Source: Bellilinea sp034411135
GTDB lineage: Bacteria; Chloroflexota; Anaerolineae; Anaerolineales; Anaerolineaceae
DNA: 64,000 nucleotides
Direction of reading: 5' to 3'
Assembly (NCBI GenBank): GCA_034411135.1
Contig: DAOUMN010000056.1
Coordinates: 1-64,000 of the forward strand
Below the pieces are notes generated by a model that was not told where the DNA came from, did not search any database, and saw only the letters and a program-made list of their open reading frames with translations. Positions 8,429-15,761 of this stretch are shown piece after piece. Each line of letters starts with the position of its first letter. The stretch's first letter is position 1. The position numbers were made by a program, and so were the translations under genes.

Positions 8429-9364
8429 ATGGTGGCAGCAATAAAGCAATTTATCTCTTGGAAGTGGATTGTTTTAATGGTTGGGGCATGGCTACTGGCA
8501 GGCTGCAACAGCGTTGCGGAAATTACTCCTCCACTTGAAACTCCTGGTCCATCCATAACCATAACCAGTGTGCAGCCCGAAACCACACCAACGGTAACAC
8601 CAACCCCCATTCCAGTTGGGCTTATCGTCAATGATGAAGGTGTACCGCGGGTCGAACTGGAAGCCTCACTCAAACAACTGACAGATGCCGACACCGAGCA
8701 GGGCATTGAGCGCGACGTGCAGGAACGTCTGGATATGGTCGTTGCCGATCTGGTCAACCAGACCCTGCTGGCGCAGGAAGCCCGGCGCAACGGTTATAGA
8801 GTGGATGATGCTCTGCTGGATCAGCGCTTGGAAAAGATGGCAAACGACGCTGGCGGACGAGACGCGCTCTTGGACTGGATGAGCCGGATGGGATATCCCG
8901 ATGAAAGCGCATTCCGCCTGGCACTGCGCCGTTCGGTCGAGGCTGCCTGGCAGCGTGACCGGATTGTCGACAGTGTTCCGACGCGAGTTGAGCAGGTGCG
9001 TGCCCGACAGATTTTGCTCCGCTTCCGCAACACGGCTGAGTCCCTCTACCGCCAGCTGCAGGCTGGCGCGGATTTTGCAACTCTTGCCTTTCAGTATGAT
9101 TCGCTGACCGGCGGTGAATTGGGATGGTTCCCGCGTGGATTTCTTACCCTGCCGGAGGTGGAACAGGCAGCCTTCAACCTGCAACCCGGTCAATACAGCG
9201 AAATCATCGAAACTGCATTTGGATTTCATATTGTGCAAGTTGTCGAACGCGATGCCAATCACGAATTAAGCCCGGAAGCACGCTTGCAGTTACAGCAAAA
9301 CGCGCTGACCGAGTGGTTGGATCAGCGCCGAGGATCGGCGCAGGTCGAGGTGCGCTACCCTTAG
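8429..9364 (+). CDS. Parvulin-type peptidyl-prolyl isomerase lipoprotein (PrsA/SurA-like)
   Basis: The 311-residue product is a predicted lipoprotein foldase that would act on secreted proteins. It has a signal peptide with lipobox L-L-A-G-C at 22-26, a Thr-Pro linker, a helical SurA-N-like part (about 75-185) and a parvulin domain (about 188-277) with V-R-A-R-Q-I-L, the G-G-E-L-G-W-F and the G-F-H-I-V-Q-V motifs. No ribosome site precedes the ATG; TATAAT at 8416-8421 lies seven bases upstream, so the message may be leaderless. The nearby chaperonin operon is separated by a terminator. Confidence 0.88.
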   Translation: MVAAIKQFISWKWIVLMVGAWLLAGCNSVAEITPPLETPGPSITITSVQPETTPTVTPTPIPVGLIVNDEGVPRVELEASLKQLTDADTEQGIERDVQERLDMVVADLVNQTLLAQEARRNGYRVDDALLDQRLEKMANDAGGRDALLDWMSRMGYPDESAFRLALRRSVEAAWQRDRIVDSVPTRVEQVRARQILLRFRNTAESLYRQLQAGADFATLAFQYDSLTGGELGWFPRGFLTLPEVEQAAFNLQPGQYSEIIETAFGFHIVQVVERDANHELSPEARLQLQQNALTEWLDQRRGSAQVEVRYP

Positions 9365-9406
9365 GCTGATGCATCGCAAGTTGATTATTTTAACAGGAGC
9401 GATCCC

Positions 9407-10141
9407 GTGAACCGTCAACGAAAAATGCCAAATCGAGATCTGGGCTGGAATCTGGCAACTGTGTTTGTTATTGCTTTGATTCCATTGATTGCTTCACTTT
9501 TCTTGATGGTTTTTCTCAATCCACAGTCGCAGCTCAATCCATTTCCGCCGCCGACCCTCCCCGTGCTGGCACAGCCTGCTACAGCAACCAGCCCTTCATT
9601 GGCGTTGCCACCCACCTGGACGCCCACACCTTCGCCGACGCCTGACTATTCTCCAACACCGGAACCCAGCCTGACCCCGACCCAGCCGCTGGTAATTATT
9701 ATTGGCACGCCAATTGATGAAATTGGCACACCTGAGCCGACTGAAACTGCCGTTGCCGGTGGATTCTCCTTTATGCGTCAGAGTGACCCGCAGGCGATCT
9801 CGATCAATTTGTACGATGCTAGTCGTGGCTGCGGCTGGATGGGTGTTGCCGGGCGGGTGGTTGACCAACAGAACCGCCCGGTCACGGGCATTCGCGTTTC
9901 GCTGCGCGGCAGCCTGGATGGTAAAAGTATCAACATGACCAGTCTGACCGGCACGGCGGCGCAGTACGGTCCGTCGGGCTATGAATTTACCATTGCCAAC
10001 CAGCCGCTGGCATCCAGGGGTAGTTTGTCTGTCCGTTTACTCGATCAGGCGAATCTACCACTTTCCGAGCGGGTTGAGTTCGATACCTTTGCCGATTGCG
10101 AGAAGAACCTGATTTTGATCGATTTCAAACAGGTTAAATAG
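9407..10141 (+). CDS. Membrane-anchored protein with Thr-Pro linker and beta-rich C-terminal domain
   Basis: The 244-residue protein starts at a GTG with an ACAGGAGC ribosome site, 42 bases after the foldase gene, and is probably cotranscribed with it. It has one membrane helix (about 16-36), a long Pro/Thr linker, and a C-terminal domain of about 120 residues with a single Cys pair (R-G-C-G-W near the start, D-C-E-K near the end). The segment G-V-A-G-R-V-V-D-x-x-x-x-P-V-T-G-I-R-V resembles the start of Ig-like carboxypeptidase-regulatory domains. No enzyme motif seen. Its last codons overlap the convergent DUF711 gene by 8 bases. Confidence 0.75.
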   Translation: MNRQRKMPNRDLGWNLATVFVIALIPLIASLFLMVFLNPQSQLNPFPPPTLPVLAQPATATSPSLALPPTWTPTPSPTPDYSPTPEPSLTPTQPLVIIIGTPIDEIGTPEPTETAVAGGFSFMRQSDPQAISINLYDASRGCGWMGVAGRVVDQQNRPVTGIRVSLRGSLDGKSINMTSLTGTAAQYGPSGYEFTIANQPLASRGSLSVRLLDQANLPLSERVEFDTFADCEKNLILIDFKQVK

Positions 10142-11360
10142 CCGTTTTGCGTGAATGAATTTCGATCTTTTCCACGTTGGAAAGGTGGCCAGCAATCGAT
10201 TCTGCTTCGAGCGCCATAACCCGACCGGCGCAAAAGAACTCGAAATCGAACTGAATAATGTCGCCAGCGGCTTTGCCCGGCATGGGCATCAGGCGTGCAG
10301 TGAGCGGTTTGTCCAGGCGCAAAGAGAGTGCCGCCAGATCGAGCAGCACGCTCGCCAGTTGTTCGGGTGTGCTGTCGCCGGGCAGGGGAACCGTGTCCAG
10401 CCCGGTTCCGCAAACAGTCGAGTAAAGCAGCAGGTCTTTGACGGTTAGGCTGCCTTGGGCGGCGCGCAGCGCAAGAACCGAATCTTCCAGCACCGGTAAC
10501 ATCAAGCCGTTGAAGCCGGTGCGTATCCATTTGCCCATTTCCAGCGTTTCAGCAAGAAATGCTGCGGCTGCCAGTGAGCCATGCTGACCCAGGCGGGGAA
10601 CGCCCAGTTTTTCCAGGGCAGCCCCGGCAGAGCACCAATCCTGCGGGTAGGGGGCTGAGGAGAAATCAAAACCATAAAAAGCCACCCCGTAGTGGCTTTG
10701 CAGCGGTTCGAGCAGGTGCTGCAGGGTGGTAGCGGTGTTTTCAAATCGCTCAAGCAAGTTAACGCGAGCGGCATCGAGATTACCGGCAGACTCAAGGGCA
10801 GCCAGGATATCGTCCGCGCATTCGAAAGCCAGCCCGAAGGCGGGCGGTTTACCCGGTGCGTGGTACGCTGCCGGTAAAAATGGACTGCCCGGCGAAACGT
10901 TGCCCAGCGCAGCGAAGCGCAGGTTGGCAAACCCGTTTTCCTCCAACGGCGCGTTGTGTGCAATTGCCTCAGCACAAGCCTTCACCGCTGGCAGGTCAAC
11001 ACAATTATCCACTGTCATCAATCCGGTCAGGAAAACGCTGCGCGTGGCTGCCAGGACGGTAGGAATAAAGGAATAGGCGGCAGGGTATGCTGGCAGTGCA
11101 GGTCCCAGCGACAAGTAGGCGAAACCGTGGCGGGCAGCGAGCGCTTCCAGTTCGACAGCGCGGGCGGTGAGCCGGGCGGCGGTTCGATCAGAATGCCAAA
11201 GCGGAAACGGACTGGTTGCCAGCCGTCGGGTTTGTAGAACGAAGCCTGCCTGCTGGATTGCCTGGCTGGCAGCGGCGGCAAAATCCGCCAGGCGTGGGAG
11301 TACCTGGATGGGTGGGTTAAGCGCAGGGTCAAAAAAGCAGGTCAGGGTGCGTATTTTCAT
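10134..11360 (-). CDS. DUF711 family protein
   Basis: This 408-residue cytoplasmic protein matches the DUF711 family (PF05167), a large alpha/beta fold distantly related to glycyl-radical-enzyme barrels but without an established reaction. Family-like features are the N-terminal M-K-I-R-T-L-T-C-F, the G-F-D-F-S-S-A-P-Y-P stretch and the ordered Asn/Gly-rich turns in the middle. Its ATG overlaps the stop of the upstream RNA methyltransferase gene by 4 bases, so the two are translationally coupled. Family recognised from memory of sequence style, not a search; substrate unknown. Confidence 0.75.
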   Translation of the reverse strand: MKIRTLTCFFDPALNPPIQVLPRLADFAAAASQAIQQAGFVLQTRRLATSPFPLWHSDRTAARLTARAVELEALAARHGFAYLSLGPALPAYPAAYSFIPTVLAATRSVFLTGLMTVDNCVDLPAVKACAEAIAHNAPLEENGFANLRFAALGNVSPGSPFLPAAYHAPGKPPAFGLAFECADDILAALESAGNLDAARVNLLERFENTATTLQHLLEPLQSHYGVAFYGFDFSSAPYPQDWCSAGAALEKLGVPRLGQHGSLAAAAFLAETLEMGKWIRTGFNGLMLPVLEDSVLALRAAQGSLTVKDLLLYSTVCGTGLDTVPLPGDSTPEQLASVLLDLAALSLRLDKPLTARLMPMPGKAAGDIIQFDFEFFCAGRVMALEAESIAGHLSNVEKIEIHSRKTAI

Positions 11361-12142
11361 TCATGCCTCTGGCGGACGACCTCAAAGAGTAAAATACCCG
11401 CTGCTACGGCGGCATTGAGCGATTCAAAATGACCCGGCATAGGGATGGTCAGAAGTTCATCCGCCAGCCGGAGGGCGGCTGGGCTGGCTCCGGCGGCTTC
11501 ACTGCCGATTACCAACGCGCAGGGGGAACGCAAGTCTGTCTGCCATATGGTTTGCCCGCCACTGACCGCGGTCACCAGGATACGGGCAGGTCCTTCCTCC
11601 CGTTGATGGCACAGAGTTTCGATTTGCGCCCAGGTGTATTGCTGGATGGCGATGCGGAAATGTGCGCCCATTGCGGCGCGAACAACTTTGGGTGAATATG
11701 CGTCCACGCTGCCGGGGGTGAGGATCACTGCCTGTGCACCAGCTGCTGCGGCACTGCGCAGTAATGCACCGAGGTTGCCCGGATCGCGCAGTTCATCGGC
11801 GATTACGATGAAATCCCAATTGGGTGGCAGGGACAGGGGATTTTTCCGAGCGACAGCCAGCAGCCCCTGCGGGGAATCGGTATCCGCCAGGCGGTTGAAG
11901 ACCGTTTCGGCAACCGATTCGACGATGACTCCCGCGGTTGACAACCTTACCCGCAATTCCTCGCCGCGGGAGGTGAGATTAGAGCTGGCGAGCACAAACT
12001 CGAGTGGGCAACCTGCCTGCCAGGCTTCTTCAATCAGGCGCACGCCCTCGATTACAAATACTTGCTCATCTTCACGCCGGTCGCGTTGGTTGAGCAAGGC
12101 GCGTACGCGTTGCAGGCGCGGATTGTGAGTAGATGTGATCAT
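11357..12142 (-). CDS. SpoU/TrmH-family RNA 2'-O-methyltransferase
   Basis: The 261-residue enzyme would use S-adenosylmethionine to methylate a ribose 2'-OH in rRNA or tRNA. It has an N-terminal substrate-binding domain (about 1-100) and a SPOUT domain with the three SpoU motifs: D-P-G-N-L-G-A-L-L-R-S-A (motif 1), V-I-G-S-E-A-A-G (motif 2) and I-P-M-P-G-H-F-E-S-L-N-A-A-V-A-A-G-I (motif 3). It overlaps both its neighbours by 4 bases in a three-gene operon with a macrodomain protein upstream and DUF711 downstream. The target nucleotide cannot be told from sequence. Confidence 0.9.
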   Translation of the reverse strand: MITSTHNPRLQRVRALLNQRDRREDEQVFVIEGVRLIEEAWQAGCPLEFVLASSNLTSRGEELRVRLSTAGVIVESVAETVFNRLADTDSPQGLLAVARKNPLSLPPNWDFIVIADELRDPGNLGALLRSAAAAGAQAVILTPGSVDAYSPKVVRAAMGAHFRIAIQQYTWAQIETLCHQREEGPARILVTAVSGGQTIWQTDLRSPCALVIGSEAAGASPAALRLADELLTIPMPGHFESLNAAVAAGILLFEVVRQRHE

Positions 12143-12723
12143 TGGTCAGATGCCTGGACAGATAGATAGCGGGTATCCCAGGTTTGACGGAAGGATAGCG
12201 ATGTTTTTTCATCCCAGACAACCAAGCGCACCCACTCAAGATGCGTTTGCGGGTTGCGTTCGAAGAACTCTTCAATCGAATCCAGGATGATGACGGCTGC
12301 CCGCGCGGCGGGGAAGCGAAAAGTACCGGTGGATAGAGCCGGTAAAGCCAATGAAGACAACCCCAGATTTTCTGCGGTGCGCAGGCTGGCAAAGATGGCG
12401 GTTGCCAGGCGTTCATCGGCGCGATCCATGCCCCATACCGGACCGACTGCATGAATGACATGTTTGCACGGCAGGTTGCCCGCACTGGTGTAGGCAGGTT
12501 CTGCATGGCTTACGGGACCCTTTTCGCGTACCCAGTGGTCGGATTCATCCTGGATGACCTGACCGCCTTTTCGAACAATAGCCGCCGCCACGCCGCCACC
12601 GTGCATCAAATATTCATTGGCAGCATTGACGATGGCATCCACCGTTTCGGCAGTGATGTCACCGCGTACCAATACGAGCTGCTGACCGCCGGGGAACTGT
12701 TTACAACGTTCAACCTGGTTCAT
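12139..12723 (-). CDS. Macrodomain protein (ADP-ribose / O-acetyl-ADP-ribose hydrolase type)
   Basis: The 194-residue protein is a single macrodomain of the YmdB/MacroD type, which binds ADP-ribose and can remove acetyl or ADP-ribosyl groups. Visible motifs: V-R-G-D-I-T at the start, V-N-A-A-N-E-Y-L with the G-G-G-V-A-A-A-I loop, H-A-V-G-P-V-W-G, and A-L-P-A-L-S-T-G-T-F-R-F-P. The start chosen is the ATG at 12723, which has a GGGAGAG site; an in-frame TTG 18 bases upstream is less likely. A TATACT -10 box lies further upstream. The tail after the macrodomain is short. Confidence 0.9.
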   Translation of the reverse strand: MNQVERCKQFPGGQQLVLVRGDITAETVDAIVNAANEYLMHGGGVAAAIVRKGGQVIQDESDHWVREKGPVSHAEPAYTSAGNLPCKHVIHAVGPVWGMDRADERLATAIFASLRTAENLGLSSLALPALSTGTFRFPAARAAVIILDSIEEFFERNPQTHLEWVRLVVWDEKTSLSFRQTWDTRYLSVQASDQ

Positions 12724-12787
12724 TGTAAAAGACTCTCCCAATCCACCTCAGTATACCCCAAGATTAGATACAGTCGGGGTGGAGTGG

Positions 12788-12817
12788 AAAATAAAACGGG
12801 ATGGTTTTCCATCCCGT
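12788..12817 (-). terminator. Terminator of the infC-rpmI-rplT operon
   Basis: A 9-bp perfect stem (ACGGGATGG at 12796-12804 with CCATCCCGT at 12809-12817, 4-base loop) is followed on the minus strand by a T-rich run (complement of 12788-12796). It lies 38 bases past the rplT stop. Confidence 0.88.
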
Positions 12818-12854
12818 CCAATCAATCGCTTTTGCAGAACCGTTATTCGCTTGT

Positions 12855-13202
12855 TTAGGCTGCCCTGGCTTGTTCCACGATGGCGGTGAATGCCTGCGGG
12901 TCACGCACTGCCAGGTCGGCGAGCATTTTACGATTCAATTCAATGTTGGCTTTACGCAGGGCGAAAACGAGCCGGCTGTAGCTCATCCCGTTCAGGCGCG
13001 CTGCCGCGTTGATGCGGGTGATCCATAACTTGCGCAGATCTCGCTTGCGGGTGCGCCGGTCGCGGAAAGCATACCACATGCTCTTGAGCATGGCTTCATT
13101 TGCCCGGCGGAAGAGGAAATGCTTCGTACCGCGCTGACCTTTGGTAAATTTCAAAACCTTCTTATGTCGCAGATGACCTTGCGGTCCACCTTTTACACGC
13201 AT
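12855..13202 (-). CDS. rplT: 50S ribosomal protein L20
   Basis: The 115-residue basic protein has the typical L20 sequence: H-K-K-V-L-K-F-T-K-G-Q-R-G near the N terminus, the central D-R-R-x-R-K-R-D-L-R-K-L-W-I-T-R-I-N-A-A-A-R and the S-Y-S-R-L motif. L20 binds 23S rRNA early in 50S assembly and represses its own operon in well-studied bacteria. Strong AAAGGAG site before the ATG. It is the last gene of infC-rpmI-rplT, and the 89 bases before it can form a small hairpin (GGTGTT/AACACC) close to the start region. Confidence 0.97.
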   Translation of the reverse strand: MRVKGGPQGHLRHKKVLKFTKGQRGTKHFLFRRANEAMLKSMWYAFRDRRTRKRDLRKLWITRINAAARLNGMSYSRLVFALRKANIELNRKMLADLAVRDPQAFTAIVEQARAA

Positions 13203-13291
13203 GTTTTACTCCTTTGCAAACCCCTGGGCGCCGGTGTTGTCACCTGTTGCGAACACCCAACAGTCGCACAAAAAAAGATACCGAAATTGCC

Positions 13292-13528
13292 TCAGTCCTT
13301 TTTATTCAAGTAAGGCGCGAGGCGTTCAACCCGTTTGATGATGTTTTCCCCTTCAACAGGGATCATCTCGGTGAACAATGCTTTGGTGCGCTTGGCGGTG
13401 CGGCGGCGCAAGTGGCTTTTACCGCCTTTGGTGCGTACCAGCACACCCGACCCGGTCAGGCGAAACCGTTTGGAGGTTGCCTTATGGGTCTTCATTTTGA
13501 TTTTTCCTGCTTTTGCTTTGCGAGGCAC
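13292..13528 (-). CDS. rpmI: 50S ribosomal protein L35
   Basis: The 78-residue basic protein carries the L35 core M-K-T-H-K-A-T-S-K-R-F-R-L-T-G-S-G. It starts at a GTG with an AGGAG site 7 bases upstream, which gives a slightly longer N terminus (P-R-K-A-K-A-G-K-I-K) than in proteobacterial L35. It sits between infC and rplT in the classical order. Confidence 0.95.
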   Translation of the reverse strand: MPRKAKAGKIKMKTHKATSKRFRLTGSGVLVRTKGGKSHLRRRTAKRTKALFTEMIPVEGENIIKRVERLAPYLNKKD

Positions 13529-13637
13529 GGTGTATCTCCTCTCATCAATACCCTAGGATAACGGTCTGCTTCTGCGACCGCTGATTATACCAGATTTTGG
13601 GATTCGAACAAGGCGCGAGCGCTGAAATTGGAACAGT

Positions 13638-14213
13638 TCAGCCAGCAGTCGTCTCTTCGCTGGTTACCGATTCGGGCGCGTCGGCGGTCTTTTTACGCGG
13701 TCCGCGCACTGGCGCCAGCACCATGGTCATGCTCTTGCCTTCGATGGAAGGCATCGACTCGACCGTGGAGATATCCGCCAGTTCCTGGGCAATTTCCTTT
13801 AAGTCTTCCAACGCCAGCTCTGGATAGGTGATTTCTCGACCGCGAAAACGAATTGTTACGCGTACCTTCATCCCCTCTTGCAGCCAGCGGCGTGCATCGC
13901 GGGTCTTGAACCCGCGGTGATGTTCATTCGTTTTTGGGCGCAGCCGGATTTCCTTGACCTCGATTTTTGTCTGGGCTTTGCGGGCTTCACGTTCTTTTTT
14001 GGTGCGTTCGTAAAGGAATTTACCAAAATCCATCACCCGGCAAACCGGGGGAGTTGCCCCGGGGGCTACCTCCACCAGATCCAGTTCGGCTTCGCGGGCA
14101 GCGCGAAGAGCTTTATCGATAGTCAAGACGCCCAGATTTTCACCGTTGGGTCCAATCACCCGCACTTCCGAGACTCGAATTGCCTCATTTACCCGATAAT
14201 TCGTTGTACTAAT
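13638..14213 (-). CDS. infC: Translation initiation factor IF-3, starting at AUU
   Basis: The 191-residue factor binds the 30S subunit, prevents early 50S joining and proofreads the start codon. The IF-3 N-terminal sequence S-T-T-N-Y-R-V-N-E-A-I-R-V is encoded directly after an ATT codon (complement of 14211-14213). An in-frame stop TGA lies at 14235-14237, and no ATG, GTG or TTG occurs between it and a GTG 16 codons into the conserved domain. An AAAGGAG site ends 7 bases before the ATT. Initiation at AUU is therefore the only reading that gives a complete IF-3, as in E. coli infC, where the rare start lets IF-3 repress its own translation. Domains: N domain about 1-75, linker, C domain about 85-175, then a short Thr/Glu tail. 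Confidence 0.93.
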   Translation of the reverse strand: MSTTNYRVNEAIRVSEVRVIGPNGENLGVLTIDKALRAAREAELDLVEVAPGATPPVCRVMDFGKFLYERTKKEREARKAQTKIEVKEIRLRPKTNEHHRGFKTRDARRWLQEGMKVRVTIRFRGREITYPELALEDLKEIAQELADISTVESMPSIEGKSMTMVLAPVRGPRKKTADAPESVTSEETTAG

Positions 14214-14290
14214 GGGCTTGCTCCTTTCTTCTCCTCAGCCAATGATATACAAAACCCTCCGCTAAGCGCTCACGGAACGGGTTGGAATAG

Positions 14291-14320
14291 ATATTACCAC
14301 ATTTTTTCGAAGCGCGTCAA
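14291..14320 (-). promoter_or_regulatory. Promoter of infC-rpmI-rplT
   Basis: On the minus strand TTGACG (complement of 14315-14320) and TAATAT (complement of 14291-14296) are 18 bases apart. The expected leader before the infC AUU codon is about 70 bases. Confidence 0.7.
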
Positions 14321-14328
14321 CCAATTGG

Positions 14329-14769
14329 CTACTCTCTTTCCAACCAAATGGTGACCGGACCGTCGTTTTCAATTTCAACCAGCATGTGTGCGCCAAATAC
14401 CCCTGACAGCACCTCGATACCCTCAGCGCGCAAGGCATCGATGAAGTGTTCCACCAGCGGCTCGGCAATATCCGGCGGGGCGGAATCGGTAAAAGAGGGG
14501 CGGTTGCCCTTGCGCGTGTCGGCATACAGGGTGAATTGCGATACCACCAGTGCTTCACCTTTCACATCAAGCAGTGAAAGGTTCATCTTCCCGTTCTCGT
14601 CCTCAAAGATGCGCATCAGGGCAATCTTTTTCGCCAGCGCCTGGCAGATTTGCTGGTTGTCCCCCGGACCAACGCCAAGCAGAATCACCAGTCCGCGACC
14701 GATTTCGGCAACCCGGCGCTGTTTGACGCTGACGGCGCCGCGCTGTACCCGCTGGATGACTGCACGCAT
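14329..14769 (-). CDS. dtd: D-aminoacyl-tRNA deacylase
   Basis: The 146-residue enzyme hydrolyses D-aminoacyl-tRNAs (and Gly-tRNA-Ala), protecting translation from wrong-handed amino acids. It has the DTD start M-R-A-V-I-Q-R-V, the S-Q-F-T-L-Y-A-D active-site motif and the G-x-P-x-F-T-x-S-A-P-P-type segment near the second active-site strand (N-R-P-S-F-T-D-S-A-P-P). The ATG at 14769 is one base after the trpS stop, so the genes are coupled; a slightly longer frame inside trpS is not needed. The infC promoter lies just past its stop. Confidence 0.95.
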   Translation of the reverse strand: MRAVIQRVQRGAVSVKQRRVAEIGRGLVILLGVGPGDNQQICQALAKKIALMRIFEDENGKMNLSLLDVKGEALVVSQFTLYADTRKGNRPSFTDSAPPDIAEPLVEHFIDALRAEGIEVLSGVFGAHMLVEIENDGPVTIWLERE

Positions 14770-14770
14770 A

Positions 14771-15757
14771 TCAGGGCAAACCAATTGCCTGGCGAACTTC
14801 CACCATGGTGGCTTCCGCTATTTTCAAGGCGCGCTTACCGCCGTCGCGCAGAACATCCCAAACATCATCGGGGTTGCGGGAGATTTTGGCGCGGCGTTCG
14901 CGGAAGGGCAGCAGGTGATGATTGAGGTTTTCGGCAAACAGTTTTTTGCAATCCACGCAGCCAATGCCTGCCCGGCGGCATTCGGTGTTGATATGCTCCA
15001 CCTGATCGGGAGGTGAAAACACCTTGTGCATGCTGAAGACGTTGCACACATCCGGGTTGCCTGGGTCGGAGCGACGCTGGCGCTGCGGATCGGTCACCAT
15101 TTGCATAACCCGTTGGCGGGTTTCCTCAGGGGTGGCAGCCAGTTCGATATGGTTATTCAGGCTCTTGCCCATTTTTTGCACACCATCGATGCCAAGCACC
15201 TTGGGTACCTGAGTAGCCTTCATTTGTGGTTCGATCAAGGCTTGCGTGTTGTAGCGGTAGTTGAACGAACGCACGGTTTCGCGGGCAAATTCGATGTGGG
15301 GTGCCTGATCGATCCCTACAGGCACGAGATCGGATTTGTACAAAACAATATCCGCGGTTTGTAAAACCGGGTAACCAACCAGCCCGTAATTGACATTGTG
15401 CGGCTGCTCGCGGGCTTTCTCTTTAAAGGTGGGCAGATCGGTCAGTTTGCCTAAAGGTGTGACCATGGAAAGGTAGGTGTGCAGTTCCATCACCTGGGGA
15501 ACATGCGATTGGATAAAGACAATCGTTTCTTCCGGGCGGATGCCGGCTGCCAACCAGTCGAGCGCCATTTCATAGGTGTTCTGGCGCAGGTCGAGCGTGG
15601 TTTCCATTGTGGTCAGGGCGTGCACGTCAACGATGCAATACACGCAGTCGTAATCATCCTGTAGCGCGACGTAGTTGAGCATTGCCCCCAGATAGTTGCC
15701 CAAATGCTGGCGCCCGGTGGGACGTGCACCGGAGAATACCCTTCCTTTTTTCGGCAT
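14771..15757 (-). CDS. trpS: Tryptophanyl-tRNA synthetase with putative iron-sulfur cysteine motif
   Basis: This 328-residue class I synthetase charges tRNA-Trp. It has the H-L-G-N signature at 18-21 and K-M-G-K-S at 195-199. In the C-terminal anticodon-binding part four cysteines (residues 238, 260, 267, 270) are arranged C-x21-C-x6-C-x2-C, nearly the C-x22-C-x6-C-x2-C pattern that binds a 4Fe-4S cluster in Thermotoga maritima TrpRS; most TrpRS proteins lack it. ATG at 15757 has a GGGAGGTG site; an upstream GTG lies inside that site and is rejected. It lies just downstream of the selenoprotein gene (4-base gap) and upstream of dtd. Confidence 0.95.
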   Translation of the reverse strand: MPKKGRVFSGARPTGRQHLGNYLGAMLNYVALQDDYDCVYCIVDVHALTTMETTLDLRQNTYEMALDWLAAGIRPEETIVFIQSHVPQVMELHTYLSMVTPLGKLTDLPTFKEKAREQPHNVNYGLVGYPVLQTADIVLYKSDLVPVGIDQAPHIEFARETVRSFNYRYNTQALIEPQMKATQVPKVLGIDGVQKMGKSLNNHIELAATPEETRQRVMQMVTDPQRQRRSDPGNPDVCNVFSMHKVFSPPDQVEHINTECRRAGIGCVDCKKLFAENLNHHLLPFRERRAKISRNPDDVWDVLRDGGKRALKIAEATMVEVRQAIGLP

Positions 15758-15761
15758 AAGA

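Noticed and set aside
13638..14165. infC starting at GTG 14165
   Set aside because: It would lack the conserved N-terminal segment Y-R-V-N-E-A-I-R-V and has no ribosome site; the AUU start has one.
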